From: Pseudomonadota bacterium | GTDB lineage: Bacteria; Desulfobacterota; Binatia; Binatales; Binataceae | Length of the DNA stretch: 64,000 nt | Direction: 5' to 3' | Assembly: GCA_021323945.1 (NCBI GenBank) | Contig: JAJPKA010000017.1 | Span: 236,406-300,405, forward strand | Made by a program: the position numbers and the translations under genes | Notes under the pieces: model-generated | Database searches by the model: none | What the model was told of the DNA's origin: nothing | The model's input: only the letters and a program-made list of their open reading frames with translations | Shown here: positions 1 to 9,722 of the stretch, piece by piece | Layout: each line of letters starts with the position of its first letter | Numbering within the stretch: position 1 is the first letter of the stretch

Positions 1-39
1 GCCGTGGACGGAAGCCCTCTTTTTTCAAGTAATCGGAAT

Positions 40-2463
40 CTAGGACGCTGCGGCCCTCAGTTCGCGCTCACGTATCATCGACTTGCCGCCAAACACAAAC
101 TTTGGCCGTGCCCACGACAGGTAACACGGCAGGATTATGACGCCGGCGACCATGTTGGTCGCCATGAGGAAGATTAGAAGGGTGCTCATCTCGCTGTGGA
201 AAAGCAGCGGCGAGAACACCCAGGGAATAATACCGCCGATCATCACCAGAAAGGTGTTGAACACCGCCACGCCGGTGCTCTTGAGTGCGAGCACAATAGC
301 GTCATCTACCTCCATCCCGCCCATCACTTCATCCCGAATCCGCGAGACCATGTAGATACCATAATCGACGCCTAGTCCGATGCCTAGTGAAATGACCGGG
401 ATGGTATCGATGGTTAGGCCGATTCCCCGGGCATTCATGTAAATGAAAGCTCCAAAGTTGGCAAGCACGCACGAAAACAGGAACATAAATCCTGCCACGA
501 ATGAGCGGAACGAGATCACGCAGAACAGCCAAACGACTGCGAGCACGAATGAGATGTTAAGGAAATCCAACTGCTTAAGGACGTCGTTTGCAGCAAGGTA
601 CAAGCCGGCGATACCAGCCAGATAATGGACCTGCACGTGGCTCAAATTGGGGTCAGGCGTCACTCGCTCCCTGACGAACCGCGCGATTTCGGCGCGGATG
701 TCGTTGAGGGTCCCGTAGGTATGGTCACGCAGCAACACCCTTATGCAGGTGTCATTGTTCGAGCGATTGGAAATAAACCGCTCCAATTCACCTGGCGCGG
801 AGCCGTTGAGAAACAGAAACCAAAGATTACCCGACATTTCGAGCGATTCCGGCGTGGCGAGGTACTTCGGATAGCCGTAGTGAAACATCTGGTTAAACGG
901 CTCGGAGACGGTGGATGCGAATGACACCACCTGACCAACTTTCGGGTCGTTGAAGAGGTATGAGCGCATGTCGGACACCATGCGCAGAACGTTAGGTCCC
1001 AGTACTGACTGCTGGTCTGGGTATGAGGGCGTCGTCAGAATCACCCAGCCGTCTTCCAAAGGAAATTTCTTGCCAACGGCGGCTATGTCCAGGTTAACCT
1101 TGGCGTTCGGTTTATACAGCGGTGTGCCAGGCGTCGAATACCCAATCTTTGAGTCGAGTCCCGAAACTATTCCATAGATTAGAAATATGGCCGAACCCCA
1201 GAGCAGCACCTTCCGCAGCGCTCCCGGCCGCGTCGGAATGTGTACGAACCAGTCGAGCGCACCAATGATCCGCTCCATCCATTGGCTCTGGCTTCGCGCC
1301 CTGGTTTTCCGGTGTCGCAGCTCTGGTACCCCCAGATAGCTCATCAGGATGGGCTGGAAGATAAAAACCATAGTAAGGCTGCCAAGCAACCAAACGGTAC
1401 CTGCCAAGGCGATATGCTGGAGGACCGGGATTCCACCGAAAGAGATAAATATGATGCCGCTGACGTCGGCAAGGATCGAAAGCAGTCCCGGCGGCAACAT
1501 AAAGTCGGTGGTTGCCGCGCATGCGGCCATCTTGTCCCCCAATCGATCTAGCTCATCGTGATAACGACCTTGCCACTGAATACCGTGACTCATGTCGCGG
1601 GCGGTCAGGATAAACGGGATGACCAGCATTACAGGGTCGAAGTCGTAACCCATCAAACCGACGAAACCAAGTCCCCAGATTGCAGACAAGGTACCGGTTA
1701 CGATTGGTGCCCACCAACGGCTCCGCTGGCTGCCAGTGGCCCACAGGATCAGAACCATCACGCCAAGTGCAGCAACAAACAGTACGATGAGGACTGGCGT
1801 ATAGTAATAGCCGTAGCCCCGCACCATCGGCTCGCCCGAGACAAAAATATCGTTGTTCGCGTCCTGGTATCTGTTGACAATGTCCCGGACCTGATAGAAG
1901 AGCCGGCGGTAGTCTAAACCCCGTTCATTGAATGATGCCGTAACGAGCGCACTCTTGTTATCGGCGCTGACGTACTGGCTGATGTTGGCGCGGTTAGCCA
2001 TGACGTGATTCCGGAGAGCCTCGATGCCGGCCTGTGTTTTCGGCACCTCCGGGAACATAAACGGTTTGATGGTAAGCGAGCCCGGTGTGGTTTCAGAAAA
2101 ACTCACCCGATACGAAGCGATCGACAACACTTCGTTGTGGTCGACCCCGGGAAGTTTGTCTACGTCACGCTGAATGCCCTGGATCTTTGATAGCGTATCG
2201 TAGTTAAAGATGTCTCCGTGTTTTACTTGGATCATCACCGACAGGGTTTGCGCGCCCCCGTAGCGATGCCACTTTTCGTAGAGCTGGACGTTGGGATGGT
2301 AGGAGGGGAAGAAGTCATCGAAATTGGTCCGAATAGTGACTTGCGAGCAGTAATAGACTGCTGCCGCACTTATGGCGAGCAACACGCCCCCGATAATCGC
2401 TCGGAAGCGCAGAACAAAATCACCGATTCGCACCGAGGTCAGTTTTACTGAACTGCTTGCCAT
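40..2463 (-). CDS. MMPL/RND-superfamily transporter
   Basis: The 807-residue protein has the two-repeat RND/MMPL layout: a membrane segment near residues 20-40, a large extracytoplasmic loop, a bundle of membrane segments near 225-385, a second single segment near 425, another loop, and a second bundle near 635-790. The second bundle carries the glycine/aspartate stretch (GLGVDYGIYMVSR) typical of MMPL proton-relay helices. Such proteins export or move lipids and hydrophobic compounds across the inner membrane; the substrate cannot be told. Its start lies 19 bp inside the preceding YCF48-like gene, so the two are probably translationally coupled. MMPL plus YCF48-like pairs are known from other proteobacteria. 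No strong ribosome site is seen at the chosen start. Confidence 0.9.
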   Translation of the reverse strand: MASSSVKLTSVRIGDFVLRFRAIIGGVLLAISAAAVYYCSQVTIRTNFDDFFPSYHPNVQLYEKWHRYGGAQTLSVMIQVKHGDIFNYDTLSKIQGIQRDVDKLPGVDHNEVLSIASYRVSFSETTPGSLTIKPFMFPEVPKTQAGIEALRNHVMANRANISQYVSADNKSALVTASFNERGLDYRRLFYQVRDIVNRYQDANNDIFVSGEPMVRGYGYYYTPVLIVLFVAALGVMVLILWATGSQRSRWWAPIVTGTLSAIWGLGFVGLMGYDFDPVMLVIPFILTARDMSHGIQWQGRYHDELDRLGDKMAACAATTDFMLPPGLLSILADVSGIIFISFGGIPVLQHIALAGTVWLLGSLTMVFIFQPILMSYLGVPELRHRKTRARSQSQWMERIIGALDWFVHIPTRPGALRKVLLWGSAIFLIYGIVSGLDSKIGYSTPGTPLYKPNAKVNLDIAAVGKKFPLEDGWVILTTPSYPDQQSVLGPNVLRMVSDMRSYLFNDPKVGQVVSFASTVSEPFNQMFHYGYPKYLATPESLEMSGNLWFLFLNGSAPGELERFISNRSNNDTCIRVLLRDHTYGTLNDIRAEIARFVRERVTPDPNLSHVQVHYLAGIAGLYLAANDVLKQLDFLNISFVLAVVWLFCVISFRSFVAGFMFLFSCVLANFGAFIYMNARGIGLTIDTIPVISLGIGLGVDYGIYMVSRIRDEVMGGMEVDDAIVLALKSTGVAVFNTFLVMIGGIIPWVFSPLLFHSEMSTLLIFLMATNMVAGVIILPCYLSWARPKFVFGGKSMIRERELRAAAS

Positions 2464-3473
2464 TGGTCGCCCGCATTTCTCGTCAGGAGGATGGTTCCGT
2501 TCAAACCGACGGCAACACCCTGATTACCCGCAAACGCCATGTCGGTCAGGTCGTGGAATGTAGTGCGCGGTGCTTCCTGCCACTGATGGCCCGGACTGAG
2601 GACAAACATCCTGCCTCCGTTTCCACCCAGCCAAAGCCGCTTGCTCTCAGGATCTGTAGCAACAACGTAGGTGCCGACCTGATCAGGCAGCTTGGCCGGC
2701 TTCCACGTCTTTCCGCCATCTTCAGTAACCGCCAGTTCCCCGGCAAGTCCCGCCGCCACGGCGTGTAGAGGATCGGTGAAAGTGAGGGTGAAGTAGGGCC
2801 CAATTGTGAAGTCGCCCGTATTGCCACCGCTCGCTACAGTCCAGGTCTGGCCGCCATCTTTGGTGGTTAGAATCGTCGAAAACTCACCTGCTGCCCAACC
2901 TGTTTTCTTGTCCGTAAAAGTGACGTCAAAGAGGGTAATCAACTTGGGGGATTTCGCGCTTTGCCAATGAGCACCCCCATCATTGGTATGTAAGATGGTA
3001 CCGTCAGCTCCCACCGCAACCGCCGTCTGGGGGTCGATTACCGCCACTTTAAACAGATTCTTCGTGGTTCCGGAATGTTGTACTGTCCAGGTCTTTCCGC
3101 CGTCGTTGCTGAAGAGAATGGTCCCTTCCTCGCCGACAATCCACGCCGCGCTGCCGTCCTCTGAAAATCGAATCGAATACAGATCCCGATCCTGAAACAG
3201 CGCCGACCCGGGTCGCTCTTTAAGCGTCTGTTGAATCCAGGTCTTGCCATGATCGGTCGACGTCAGCAAGAGCGCCTTGGAGCCGACGATGTAAATGGTG
3301 CCGTCAGGTTTGACGGCAGTACCAAACAACGATAGCCACGGAGGTGCCGCGTGTCGTACCTGCGCCTCCATCGCACTGTGCCCGCACGGTGCGTACACCA
3401 TCAATAACAGCGCACACGTGCTTAAAACAAAGGTTATCTGTCTTGTGGCCCTTTTCTTGTTCAAATTGGTCAT
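2445..3473 (-). CDS. YCF48/BNR-repeat beta-propeller protein, secreted
   Basis: A hydrophobic segment near residues 14-33, ending in an Ala-rich cleavage-like site, suggests export. The rest of the 342 residues repeats a short unit with S-x-D/N-D-G-G-x-T-W followed by a hydrophobic strand (DHGKTW, NDGGKTW, NDGGAHW, KDGGQTW, EDGGKTW), the signature of YCF48-like BNR propellers. The family includes photosystem II assembly factors, but in heterotrophs it sits beside MMPL transporters. Its last 19 bp overlap the MMPL start, so a periplasmic partner of that transporter is the likeliest role (inference). Confidence 0.85.
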   Translation of the reverse strand: MTNLNKKRATRQITFVLSTCALLLMVYAPCGHSAMEAQVRHAAPPWLSLFGTAVKPDGTIYIVGSKALLLTSTDHGKTWIQQTLKERPGSALFQDRDLYSIRFSEDGSAAWIVGEEGTILFSNDGGKTWTVQHSGTTKNLFKVAVIDPQTAVAVGADGTILHTNDGGAHWQSAKSPKLITLFDVTFTDKKTGWAAGEFSTILTTKDGGQTWTVASGGNTGDFTIGPYFTLTFTDPLHAVAAGLAGELAVTEDGGKTWKPAKLPDQVGTYVVATDPESKRLWLGGNGGRMFVLSPGHQWQEAPRTTFHDLTDMAFAGNQGVAVGLNGTILLTRNAGDQWQAVQ

Positions 3474-3799
3474 GCTTGGCAGTGGTCGCTGGCTAGCCTA
3501 CCCGGCAACCATACTAATTGGCGTTCAGTCACGAATAGGCATCCGTAGCCTTTATGTGATAACTACCCTTTTCAAGTAGGACACCTTCTCACCAAAGTCA
3601 AATTCTCGAACCGCTTACAATATGGCCCGAGCTGCTGTCAAGGGAACGGTGGTAGTAGTCGAGCCGATCATGCTGGCAACTTGGGCTGATATATGACTCC
3701 TGACGAAAGTAGTGTTGATGATACTTGCAGGTGGAACTCGGTAGCCAATGACCAAGCGTATCGCGTTCGAGGACCCGCATCTCCGCATCGAGGTGGGTG
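3474..3799. other. Intergenic region between divergent genes
   Basis: This 326-bp stretch separates the leftward YCF48/MMPL pair from the rightward deacetylase and should hold both promoters. I see no convincing coding region, RNA gene or repeat in it. Confidence 0.5.
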
Positions 3800-4636
3800 A
3801 TGAAACAGATTGACGTCTGCCTCACTTTCGACTTTGACGCGTTTTCAGTGTGGATCGGCACTTTCCACGCCCGTTCACTCAGCGCGCTATCGCGCGGTGA
3901 ATTTGGTAATGTCGGCGCGAATCGGCTGTTGGCCTTACTCGCTGATTGGGGCGTGCGATCGACCTGGTTCATTCCCGGGCATACCGCTGACGCATTTCCG
4001 GGAACTGTGCAGAAGATTGCGCAGGCTGGCCACGAAATCGCTCATCACGGCTATTTTCACGAGCGGGCGAAAGGTGCCGAAGATGAACGCCGCGACTTCG
4101 ACCGTGCGTCGGCAGTTCTTGAACGAATTACAGGCCGGCGCCCGGTAGGCTATCGGTCGCCTGCGGCAGGACTTAGCGCGAATATTCTGAACTGCCTGCT
4201 TGAGCGGAATTTTCTTTATGACAGCAGCTTGATGGGACATGATTTCTCGCCGTATTACTGCCGCGTCGGCGATCAAGCCCCGAGCGATGGGCCATTTCAA
4301 TGGGGCCGTCCCACTTCGCTGGTTGAACTGCCGTTTACCTGGGGTCTCGATGATTTCCCAGTCTTTGAACACGTGTGGACCCGTAACGGAGTTAATCCCG
4401 GACTTGCTGCTCCTTCCCAGGTCTATGAAATCTGGGTGGGGGACTTTGACTATCTGTACAATCGACTCGGCCAGGGCACCTTCATCCTCACCATGCATCC
4501 CCAGGTCATCGGTCGAGGCCATCGGCTATTAATGCTCGAGCGACTCGTGCAACACATGCGCGAACACGAAGGCGTAACCTTCAAAACCATGGCGGAAGTT
4601 GCCGAGGAATTTCGCCGGATGCATCCGATTCCATGA
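3800..4636 (+). CDS. Polysaccharide deacetylase (NodB-fold) family protein
   Basis: The 278-residue protein opens with a TFDFDA strand, which is motif 1 of carbohydrate esterase family 4 with its catalytic and metal aspartates, followed by STWFIPGHTAD and then HEIAHHGYFHE, the metal-binding H-x3/4-H motif. A GYRSPA motif follows near residue 115. This spacing fits the PuuE/allantoinase-like branch of NodB deacetylases (cytosolic, amide or imide substrates), and no signal peptide is visible. The substrate is not predictable. ATG at 3800 is preferred over the GTG three bases earlier because a GAGGTGG site stands just before it. Confidence 0.85.
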   Translation: MKQIDVCLTFDFDAFSVWIGTFHARSLSALSRGEFGNVGANRLLALLADWGVRSTWFIPGHTADAFPGTVQKIAQAGHEIAHHGYFHERAKGAEDERRDFDRASAVLERITGRRPVGYRSPAAGLSANILNCLLERNFLYDSSLMGHDFSPYYCRVGDQAPSDGPFQWGRPTSLVELPFTWGLDDFPVFEHVWTRNGVNPGLAAPSQVYEIWVGDFDYLYNRLGQGTFILTMHPQVIGRGHRLLMLERLVQHMREHEGVTFKTMAEVAEEFRRMHPIP

Positions 4637-4700
4637 GCCCGCGGGCGGCCTTTCGTATCTGGATGAAAAGTGCAGTTGCGCAACTGTCGGGGCCAGGCGC

Positions 4701-5054
4701 CTATCGCAGTGTATCGAGACGCAGGCTGAGCTTCTGCCCGAGCCAGAGAGCGTTTTCGGCGTGATCCTGGTAGGCATTACCAGTCTCCGGATGCACCAGG
4801 ATATTGAGCCCGCGCCGATTGAGCATCAGCCACGGGACGACGCGGGCGAATTCATCGGGCCCGAATTTAACCTGATACATGGACTGGGGATGGGGACCGA
4901 CCGGTTCGTCGCGCCATCTTCCCATAATTACATGGAAGCCGCGCTCGAGCGCCTCGCGCAAGCGCGCGGCGATTTCTCGTGTCTCCGGGTCGTAATAGAC
5001 GTGCGCGTGGTAACCCTGAATCGTCGCGGCATCGACAAATTCGCTGGCGGCCAT
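4701..5054 (-). CDS. DOPA 4,5-dioxygenase family protein
   Basis: The 117-residue product begins MAASEFVDAATIQGYHAHVYYD and continues with a PHPQSMYQVKF stretch and an NILVHPETGN motif. The three histidine-containing motifs (YHAHVYYD, GPHP, LVHPxTG) define the small DOPA 4,5-dioxygenase-like family (extradiol cleavage, iron). Many bacterial members are uncharacterised. The open frame extends 36 codons upstream, but ATG at 5054 is preceded by a good GAGGAG site and starts at the conserved region. It lies downstream of the amidohydrolase on the same strand, with a hairpin between them. Confidence 0.8.
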   Translation of the reverse strand: MAASEFVDAATIQGYHAHVYYDPETREIAARLREALERGFHVIMGRWRDEPVGPHPQSMYQVKFGPDEFARVVPWLMLNRRGLNILVHPETGNAYQDHAENALWLGQKLSLRLDTLR

Positions 5055-5123
5055 AACCAGAGTCTCCTCGTGTAGCAGGCGTTTGATGCTGGTTGACTCC
5101 CATAACACGACACTAAACAAGGC

Positions 5124-5158
5124 GAGAGCACAGGGAGTCATCTGACCCCTGTGCTCTC
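5124..5158 (-). terminator. Probable intrinsic terminator after the amidohydrolase gene
   Basis: A perfect 12-bp inverted repeat (arms 5124-5135 and 5147-5158, arm GAGAGCACAGGG) with an 11-nt loop lies 24 bp past the amidohydrolase stop. Read leftward it is followed by a moderately T-rich stretch. Strength is uncertain because the T-run is interrupted. Confidence 0.55.
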
Positions 5159-5181
5159 CCAAACCCTCGCCCCGCTTTCGC

Positions 5182-6291
5182 CTACATCAGTCCGTAGAGC
5201 CTGGCGGCAGTATCATGGACGATTTTGCGCCGTTCGATTTCGGGCAGGTGGCCAAACCGTTTGGCTACTATCTCCTGCGAGCGCGGGAAGGTTGCCGCGG
5301 TGTGGGGATAGTCAGACGACCACATGATGTTGTCCGGACCGTAGCGATGGAGTGAGTCGACGAACACCGGATCCGAAATGAACGTCGCATAAACCTGGCG
5401 CTTGATGTATTCACTGGCGCGAATCGGGAGCTTCATACCTCCGACCGCTCCGAGTCGATTCTGGACGGTATCGAGGCGATACATGAAATACGGCATCCAG
5501 CCAACGTCATTCTCGGCGGAGACTATTTTCAGGCGCGGAAATTTCTCCAGTACACCACCATAGACCAGCACTGAAATGGAACGTTCTATCTGATGGTGCA
5601 AGTTGGCCAACGACAGGAGGAAATTGCTTTGGCGTTGGTCTGCGCCAGTCCCGCCTCGGGCGGTGAGGATATGGAGGGAAAGCGGCATGTTCAGGTCCTG
5701 AGCTGCCGCCCAGAACGGCTCGTAATCGGGATGGCTGTAAGGGCGCTCATTGGGCGGCTCGGCCCAAATCATGGCCCCACGCATCCCTTTTTTCGCGATT
5801 CTTTCCAGCTCTTCAACTGCCGCAGGTATATCCTCGAGCGTAATGAGGCCCAAGGGGATGAGCCGATTGAAATCATAGCTGCAGTATTCGCACGCCCAGT
5901 CGTTAAAAGCTCGAAAGAGTGCAGCGCGAAGTTCCGCGTCATCCAGACCAAAGAGTGGCATCCCCATCGAGGTGTAGATCACCTCGGCTTGCACCCCGTC
6001 CCGGTCTTGATCAGCGATTCGATAAGCCGCATCCCAGACGCTCTTGGGTGCCTGGTCGAATCCCTTTTTGTTGTGTTCCGGCAATTCGTTCGAAGGCACC
6101 CCTGCACCAAAGAACCCCGCAACGGCCATCGGGGTGATATTCTCGCAGACAAAAAATTCGCCCTCACGCCCGCCGAGGCCCTTTACCGTGCGTGGAGCAC
6201 GGTCGCGGAATTTTCGATCTACTCGTTCAGCCCACATGGTGGGCGGTTCGACGAAATGAGAATCCGCCGAGATGAGCCGAAACTCTGCCAT
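5182..6291 (-). CDS. Amidohydrolase family protein (ACMSD/decarboxylase-like)
   Basis: The 369-residue protein begins with ISADSHFVEPPTMW. This is the amidohydrolase-2 start in which the HxH pair is replaced by DSH, as in many ACMSD-like decarboxylases and hydrolases. Later metal-site motifs are LSLHILTA (His), SAENDVGWMPY and IMWSSDYPH (terminal Asp), all in the expected order. These TIM-barrel enzymes act on carboxylated or aromatic acids; the substrate is unknown. An AAGGAGG site lies 6 nt before the ATG, and a hairpin terminator follows the gene. Confidence 0.88.
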   Translation of the reverse strand: MAEFRLISADSHFVEPPTMWAERVDRKFRDRAPRTVKGLGGREGEFFVCENITPMAVAGFFGAGVPSNELPEHNKKGFDQAPKSVWDAAYRIADQDRDGVQAEVIYTSMGMPLFGLDDAELRAALFRAFNDWACEYCSYDFNRLIPLGLITLEDIPAAVEELERIAKKGMRGAMIWAEPPNERPYSHPDYEPFWAAAQDLNMPLSLHILTARGGTGADQRQSNFLLSLANLHHQIERSISVLVYGGVLEKFPRLKIVSAENDVGWMPYFMYRLDTVQNRLGAVGGMKLPIRASEYIKRQVYATFISDPVFVDSLHRYGPDNIMWSSDYPHTAATFPRSQEIVAKRFGHLPEIERRKIVHDTAARLYGLM

Positions 6292-6775
6292 AGAAAGCCT
6301 CCTTGGAGGTTCACGCCAGGCCTGGCGGCCTCAGTCGTGACAGTTAAATTGCGCAGTTGACCTCATTAATTAGCGCCTAATCGTTGGGGCTGCAAACCAA
6401 AATCCTTCACGATCGCGCTGAAAAGCAAAATGGACCGCTGACCCTCAATCCAGCAGTCGCTCCACAGCCGCGCCAATCACAACCGGCAATCTGCAGTCCC
6501 GCTTGACCATGATTCCTCTGCTGAGATTCCAGGCACAGCACCCGGATTATTCCGACCGAAGACATGCAATCTCTAAACGGTGCTGATTCAGAAATTCCGA
6601 GTCGGGCTTTGCGGATCCTCCGTGGCGACAAAAGCGGTCGGGCGATGATGTAAAGATGCCTTCTTGGGCAGACCAAAGAACTTTACTTACCTGCAACAAG
6701 CATTTGGGCCATCAACCGCGCGTGCGCAATGGCGAAACTTGTTCGTCTCGCCCAACTCCCCGATATTATGTAGGA
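6292..6775. other. Intergenic region
   Basis: These 484 bp separate divergent genes. No reading frame here has composition or a ribosome site I would trust, and no structured RNA was recognised. Confidence 0.45.
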
Positions 6776-7225
6776 ATGAGCCGAAGCTCCGATACCAGTG
6801 CCTTTCCGTGGCGCCCGCTGGTGCTGGGGCCGCTGACGCTTACCCTATTCGGCCTCGCCATGTACTTTTACGACAGGCTGCAGCCGGAACTCGCACTGAC
6901 ACTCCTCGGATGCGCGTTTGCCGTACCGATGGTGTGGATCGTGTTAGCCGCACGCGACGCCGAAAATACCGAATCGCCTGTACGTCAGTTGGTTCCGAGG
7001 CTAACTATCGTGTTGGTTTTGGGCTCGGCTTTTCTGGCCTTCACGATGAAGGACAAGTATCCGCGCATACCGCTCATCGAAGGCGCGTTTATCATTTTTT
7101 ATCTAGCCGCGGGCATACTAACCTTGAAGATTTTCAGCTCTAAACCGCGCGGCCCGAACTTACGGGCTGTGGGCGGCCGCAATCAGGGGCGCCATCCAGC
7201 GCGGCGAACACCGCGAGCAAGGTAA
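6776..7225 (+). CDS. Small integral membrane protein, function unknown
   Basis: From ATG 6776 the product is 149 residues with four likely membrane segments (near 13-28, 35-57, 76-95 and 104-123) and a basic C-terminal tail. The frame is open further upstream, but that part reads like non-coding translation while the segment after this ATG is consistently hydrophobic. I do not recognise the family. The basic tail from about residue 125 may reflect read-through beyond an ancestral stop. Confidence 0.55.
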   Translation: MSRSSDTSAFPWRPLVLGPLTLTLFGLAMYFYDRLQPELALTLLGCAFAVPMVWIVLAARDAENTESPVRQLVPRLTIVLVLGSAFLAFTMKDKYPRIPLIEGAFIIFYLAAGILTLKIFSSKPRGPNLRAVGGRNQGRHPARRTPRAR

Positions 7226-8357
7226 AAGGTGAAAACAATCAAAATTCAAGGAAACCGTGCATTGCTTGAGTAGCGAGCACGCTATTTGACCCGACCCGAT
7301 ACTGATAACAACTCGTGCTGTGAAAGTGCAGCTGTCAGGCGCCGGCAATTGACTGCAGTAGTCACAAAAGGGCGACAGAAGATCGATCGAGCTTCGCCAC
7401 TGCGTCGCAATCTGTCGCCGGGGCCCTGTCGAAAAGGGAAGTTCATTGCCGCAGGCCCGGCCCTTGGCTACATCACCGAACCATTTCTTTGGCGGGCGAT
7501 AGACGCGTCTTTAGGATCAATTAAGTGGCTTAGGGAACCACTGGTCATCTATCTGGGTCTCGGCCTTGCGCATCAATCCTCGAAGGCTGACACCTTGGCA
7601 GCAAAAGGGTCGTTACCCATAACGATGCCATCGCCAGGCGTGTCGCTCCGGTCATTGTTGATTGCCCGGGGGCTGACCCAATGCCCTGATGCGCCAGAGC
7701 TTTTTTCAGAGTGAATTTGCTGGGGCTGTGATTCCTGGGCGCGCTCCGAGCTCATGTGTGACATTGAAAGGCTTAAATGGTAAGCACAAGCCTGCCTAAA
7801 GTGTTCTCGTTTCGTCCTTTTGCTGTTGATCTGTCCGAATGCCGCCACGAGCCGTTTCAGAATTCGTCGACCGAGAGGTTTTTTCGCGCCCCCCGTCTAG
7901 CAGTGGCGAGAATTCAAGATCTCTCTTTCGAATAATTCGGTCGACTGAATCGTCACTACAAGTGAGAGCAACGGTTCTCAAGCCCACAATCCAAGTCCGG
8001 CTGTAAGCTCCTCCCTGCGGCCGGATGGCTGTCCGATGCCAGACGGACGGCACCACGGGCGGGTGTGTGTGGGAGCCTCCCCCCTTCCAGCACACCCGCC
8101 TTTCCTTCCATTCGGGATTGGAATATTGGTCATTGCGCCCAAAGTTCGTCAAGCCGACGGCAGGGATTCGAAGAGGGCATTTTCCCTAGGTTGTCTTAAT
8201 TCAGAATCTTGATCTTCTCTTCTTTTTGGCAAATTTAGCTAGTTGACGCGGCGATTCGCGCAATTACGATAGCTGGCGCCAGCTTTTGCTACGTCAGTTC
8301 CGGCCGAGAGACCCATCATGGCGATCGGCGGTTCCACGCACGTTGGGAGGAAAACAG
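7226..8357. other. Long region without a convincing gene
   Basis: Roughly 1.1 kb contains several short open frames on both strands, none with a credible start site, domain or composition. It may hold decayed coding sequence or regulatory DNA for the downstream secreted protein. The only firm signal is the ribosome site GGGAGG just before 8358. Confidence 0.4.
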
Positions 8358-9446
8358 ATGAGAACTGGAAGGGTCCTTTCGATCATCGCTACAACCGCGG
8401 CAATGCTGTTCTACATCGCTACTGCTCAGGCGCAGGCGTGTACTCCGACCGGCTTTTACCGCGATGGGGTTAACATGACCGCGGCGGTAATCGCGAGCGG
8501 AGACATATCCGGTGGAATTATCGATGCGACTGGCTGCAACATCGGCATCTACTATGGGCCGGGGACCAGCGGCACTGTTGACGGCGTCACAGTAAGGAAC
8601 GCGAACTACTTCGGCATTCTCGTCGCCGGTGACATCGAGAACGCCGGCGGCAGCTTCAGCAATCCCGGCGCGACCTCGGTTGATATCACCAACAGTACCA
8701 TCTCGAAGATCGGCGAGAATCCGTTCAACGGCGATCAGCACGGAGTATCAATCTACTACCATGCGTTTGCTCCAGGCTCGAGCGCGACAGGTGCGGTATC
8801 GGGCAATATGATTTCCGCTTATCAGAAAGGCGGAATTGTCGTGAACGGCCCCGGATCAGCCGTCTCGGTCAGCGGCAACACCGTGAGAGGAAACGGTCCG
8901 GTGGATTACATTGCACAGAATGGGATCCAGATAGGTTATGGTGCGACCGGTCAAGTGATGCGCAACGAGGTTACGGGCAACTCCTATACCGGCCCCGGAC
9001 TCGCGTCATCTGCCGGCATTCTGATCTTCGGAGGTTGCCAAGAGTATTTCGGCAATTTCCCACTTACCACCGGTGTGCAGGTTGTGAAGAATATCGTGGG
9101 CAGCTCCACACCTGACGACGGCAATGATATGGGCGTCGCGTTGGCCAACTATGACCCGACGTGCTCTACCAAGCCGATGACACCGACTAATAACAAGGTG
9201 ATCAACAACACCATCACCAACGACGAAGTGACTAATACTAGCGGCAACGGCGCTCCGAACGAAGGCTACCAAGCCGGAGTTTACGACAGCGGCGTGAACG
9301 ACAAGATCATCAACAACGACATCTCAGGGGTCGGCTACAGCACGCCTCCGGGCTCGTGCGCTGTCGTGACCAACGGAACGGAGACCTGTTCGATCGATAC
9401 CAATTCCAGCACTGCCGCCAAGGTGCACGCTAATTCAGTTCCTTAA
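8358..9446 (+). CDS. Secreted right-handed beta-helix repeat protein
   Basis: ATG 8358 is preceded by GGGAGG at 7 nt and starts a clear signal peptide (MRTGRVLSIIATTAAMLFYI, cleavage after the AQA near residue 26). The remaining residues are Gly/Asn/Thr/Ser/Val rich with spaced N-x-I/V turns (SGNTVRGN, RNEVTGN, VINNTITN, IINNDISG). These are the PbH1 parallel beta-helix repeats found in pectate-lyase-like and surface proteins. No catalytic site could be assigned. A strong hairpin follows the stop. Confidence 0.8.
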   Translation: MRTGRVLSIIATTAAMLFYIATAQAQACTPTGFYRDGVNMTAAVIASGDISGGIIDATGCNIGIYYGPGTSGTVDGVTVRNANYFGILVAGDIENAGGSFSNPGATSVDITNSTISKIGENPFNGDQHGVSIYYHAFAPGSSATGAVSGNMISAYQKGGIVVNGPGSAVSVSGNTVRGNGPVDYIAQNGIQIGYGATGQVMRNEVTGNSYTGPGLASSAGILIFGGCQEYFGNFPLTTGVQVVKNIVGSSTPDDGNDMGVALANYDPTCSTKPMTPTNNKVINNTITNDEVTNTSGNGAPNEGYQAGVYDSGVNDKIINNDISGVGYSTPPGSCAVVTNGTETCSIDTNSSTAAKVHANSVP

Positions 9447-9473
9447 ACCGGTTCGGGTTGACCAATACGGTCT

Positions 9474-9499
9474 CGGGCCGCGCCCTTCGGCGTGGCCCG
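9474..9499 (+). terminator. Stable hairpin after the beta-helix gene
   Basis: An 11-bp stem (9474-9484 with 9489-9499, one G-T pair) closes a 4-nt loop, 28 bp past the stop codon. It has no clear T-run, so it may be a weak or Rho-assisted terminator or an mRNA-protecting stem. Confidence 0.5.
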
Positions 9500-9722
9500 C
9501 ACCCTTGACGATCTAAACTCGCAAAACGTAGTTCCGGTTCCAGCTAGGTTCATCAGCCAGCGCAGCGCCTGCTAGATCGCCATCACTTACAACACCGAAC
9601 GAGGTGATCCGTGCGTGGAGACCAAGGGGCCAGCCGATTGGGCTGTTGACAATCGGTTCAATAGCCAGGCTCATTGTTTGACAGTGACGAACTGGCCTTT
9701 ATAGTGTTCGGCGAGAGTTGAT

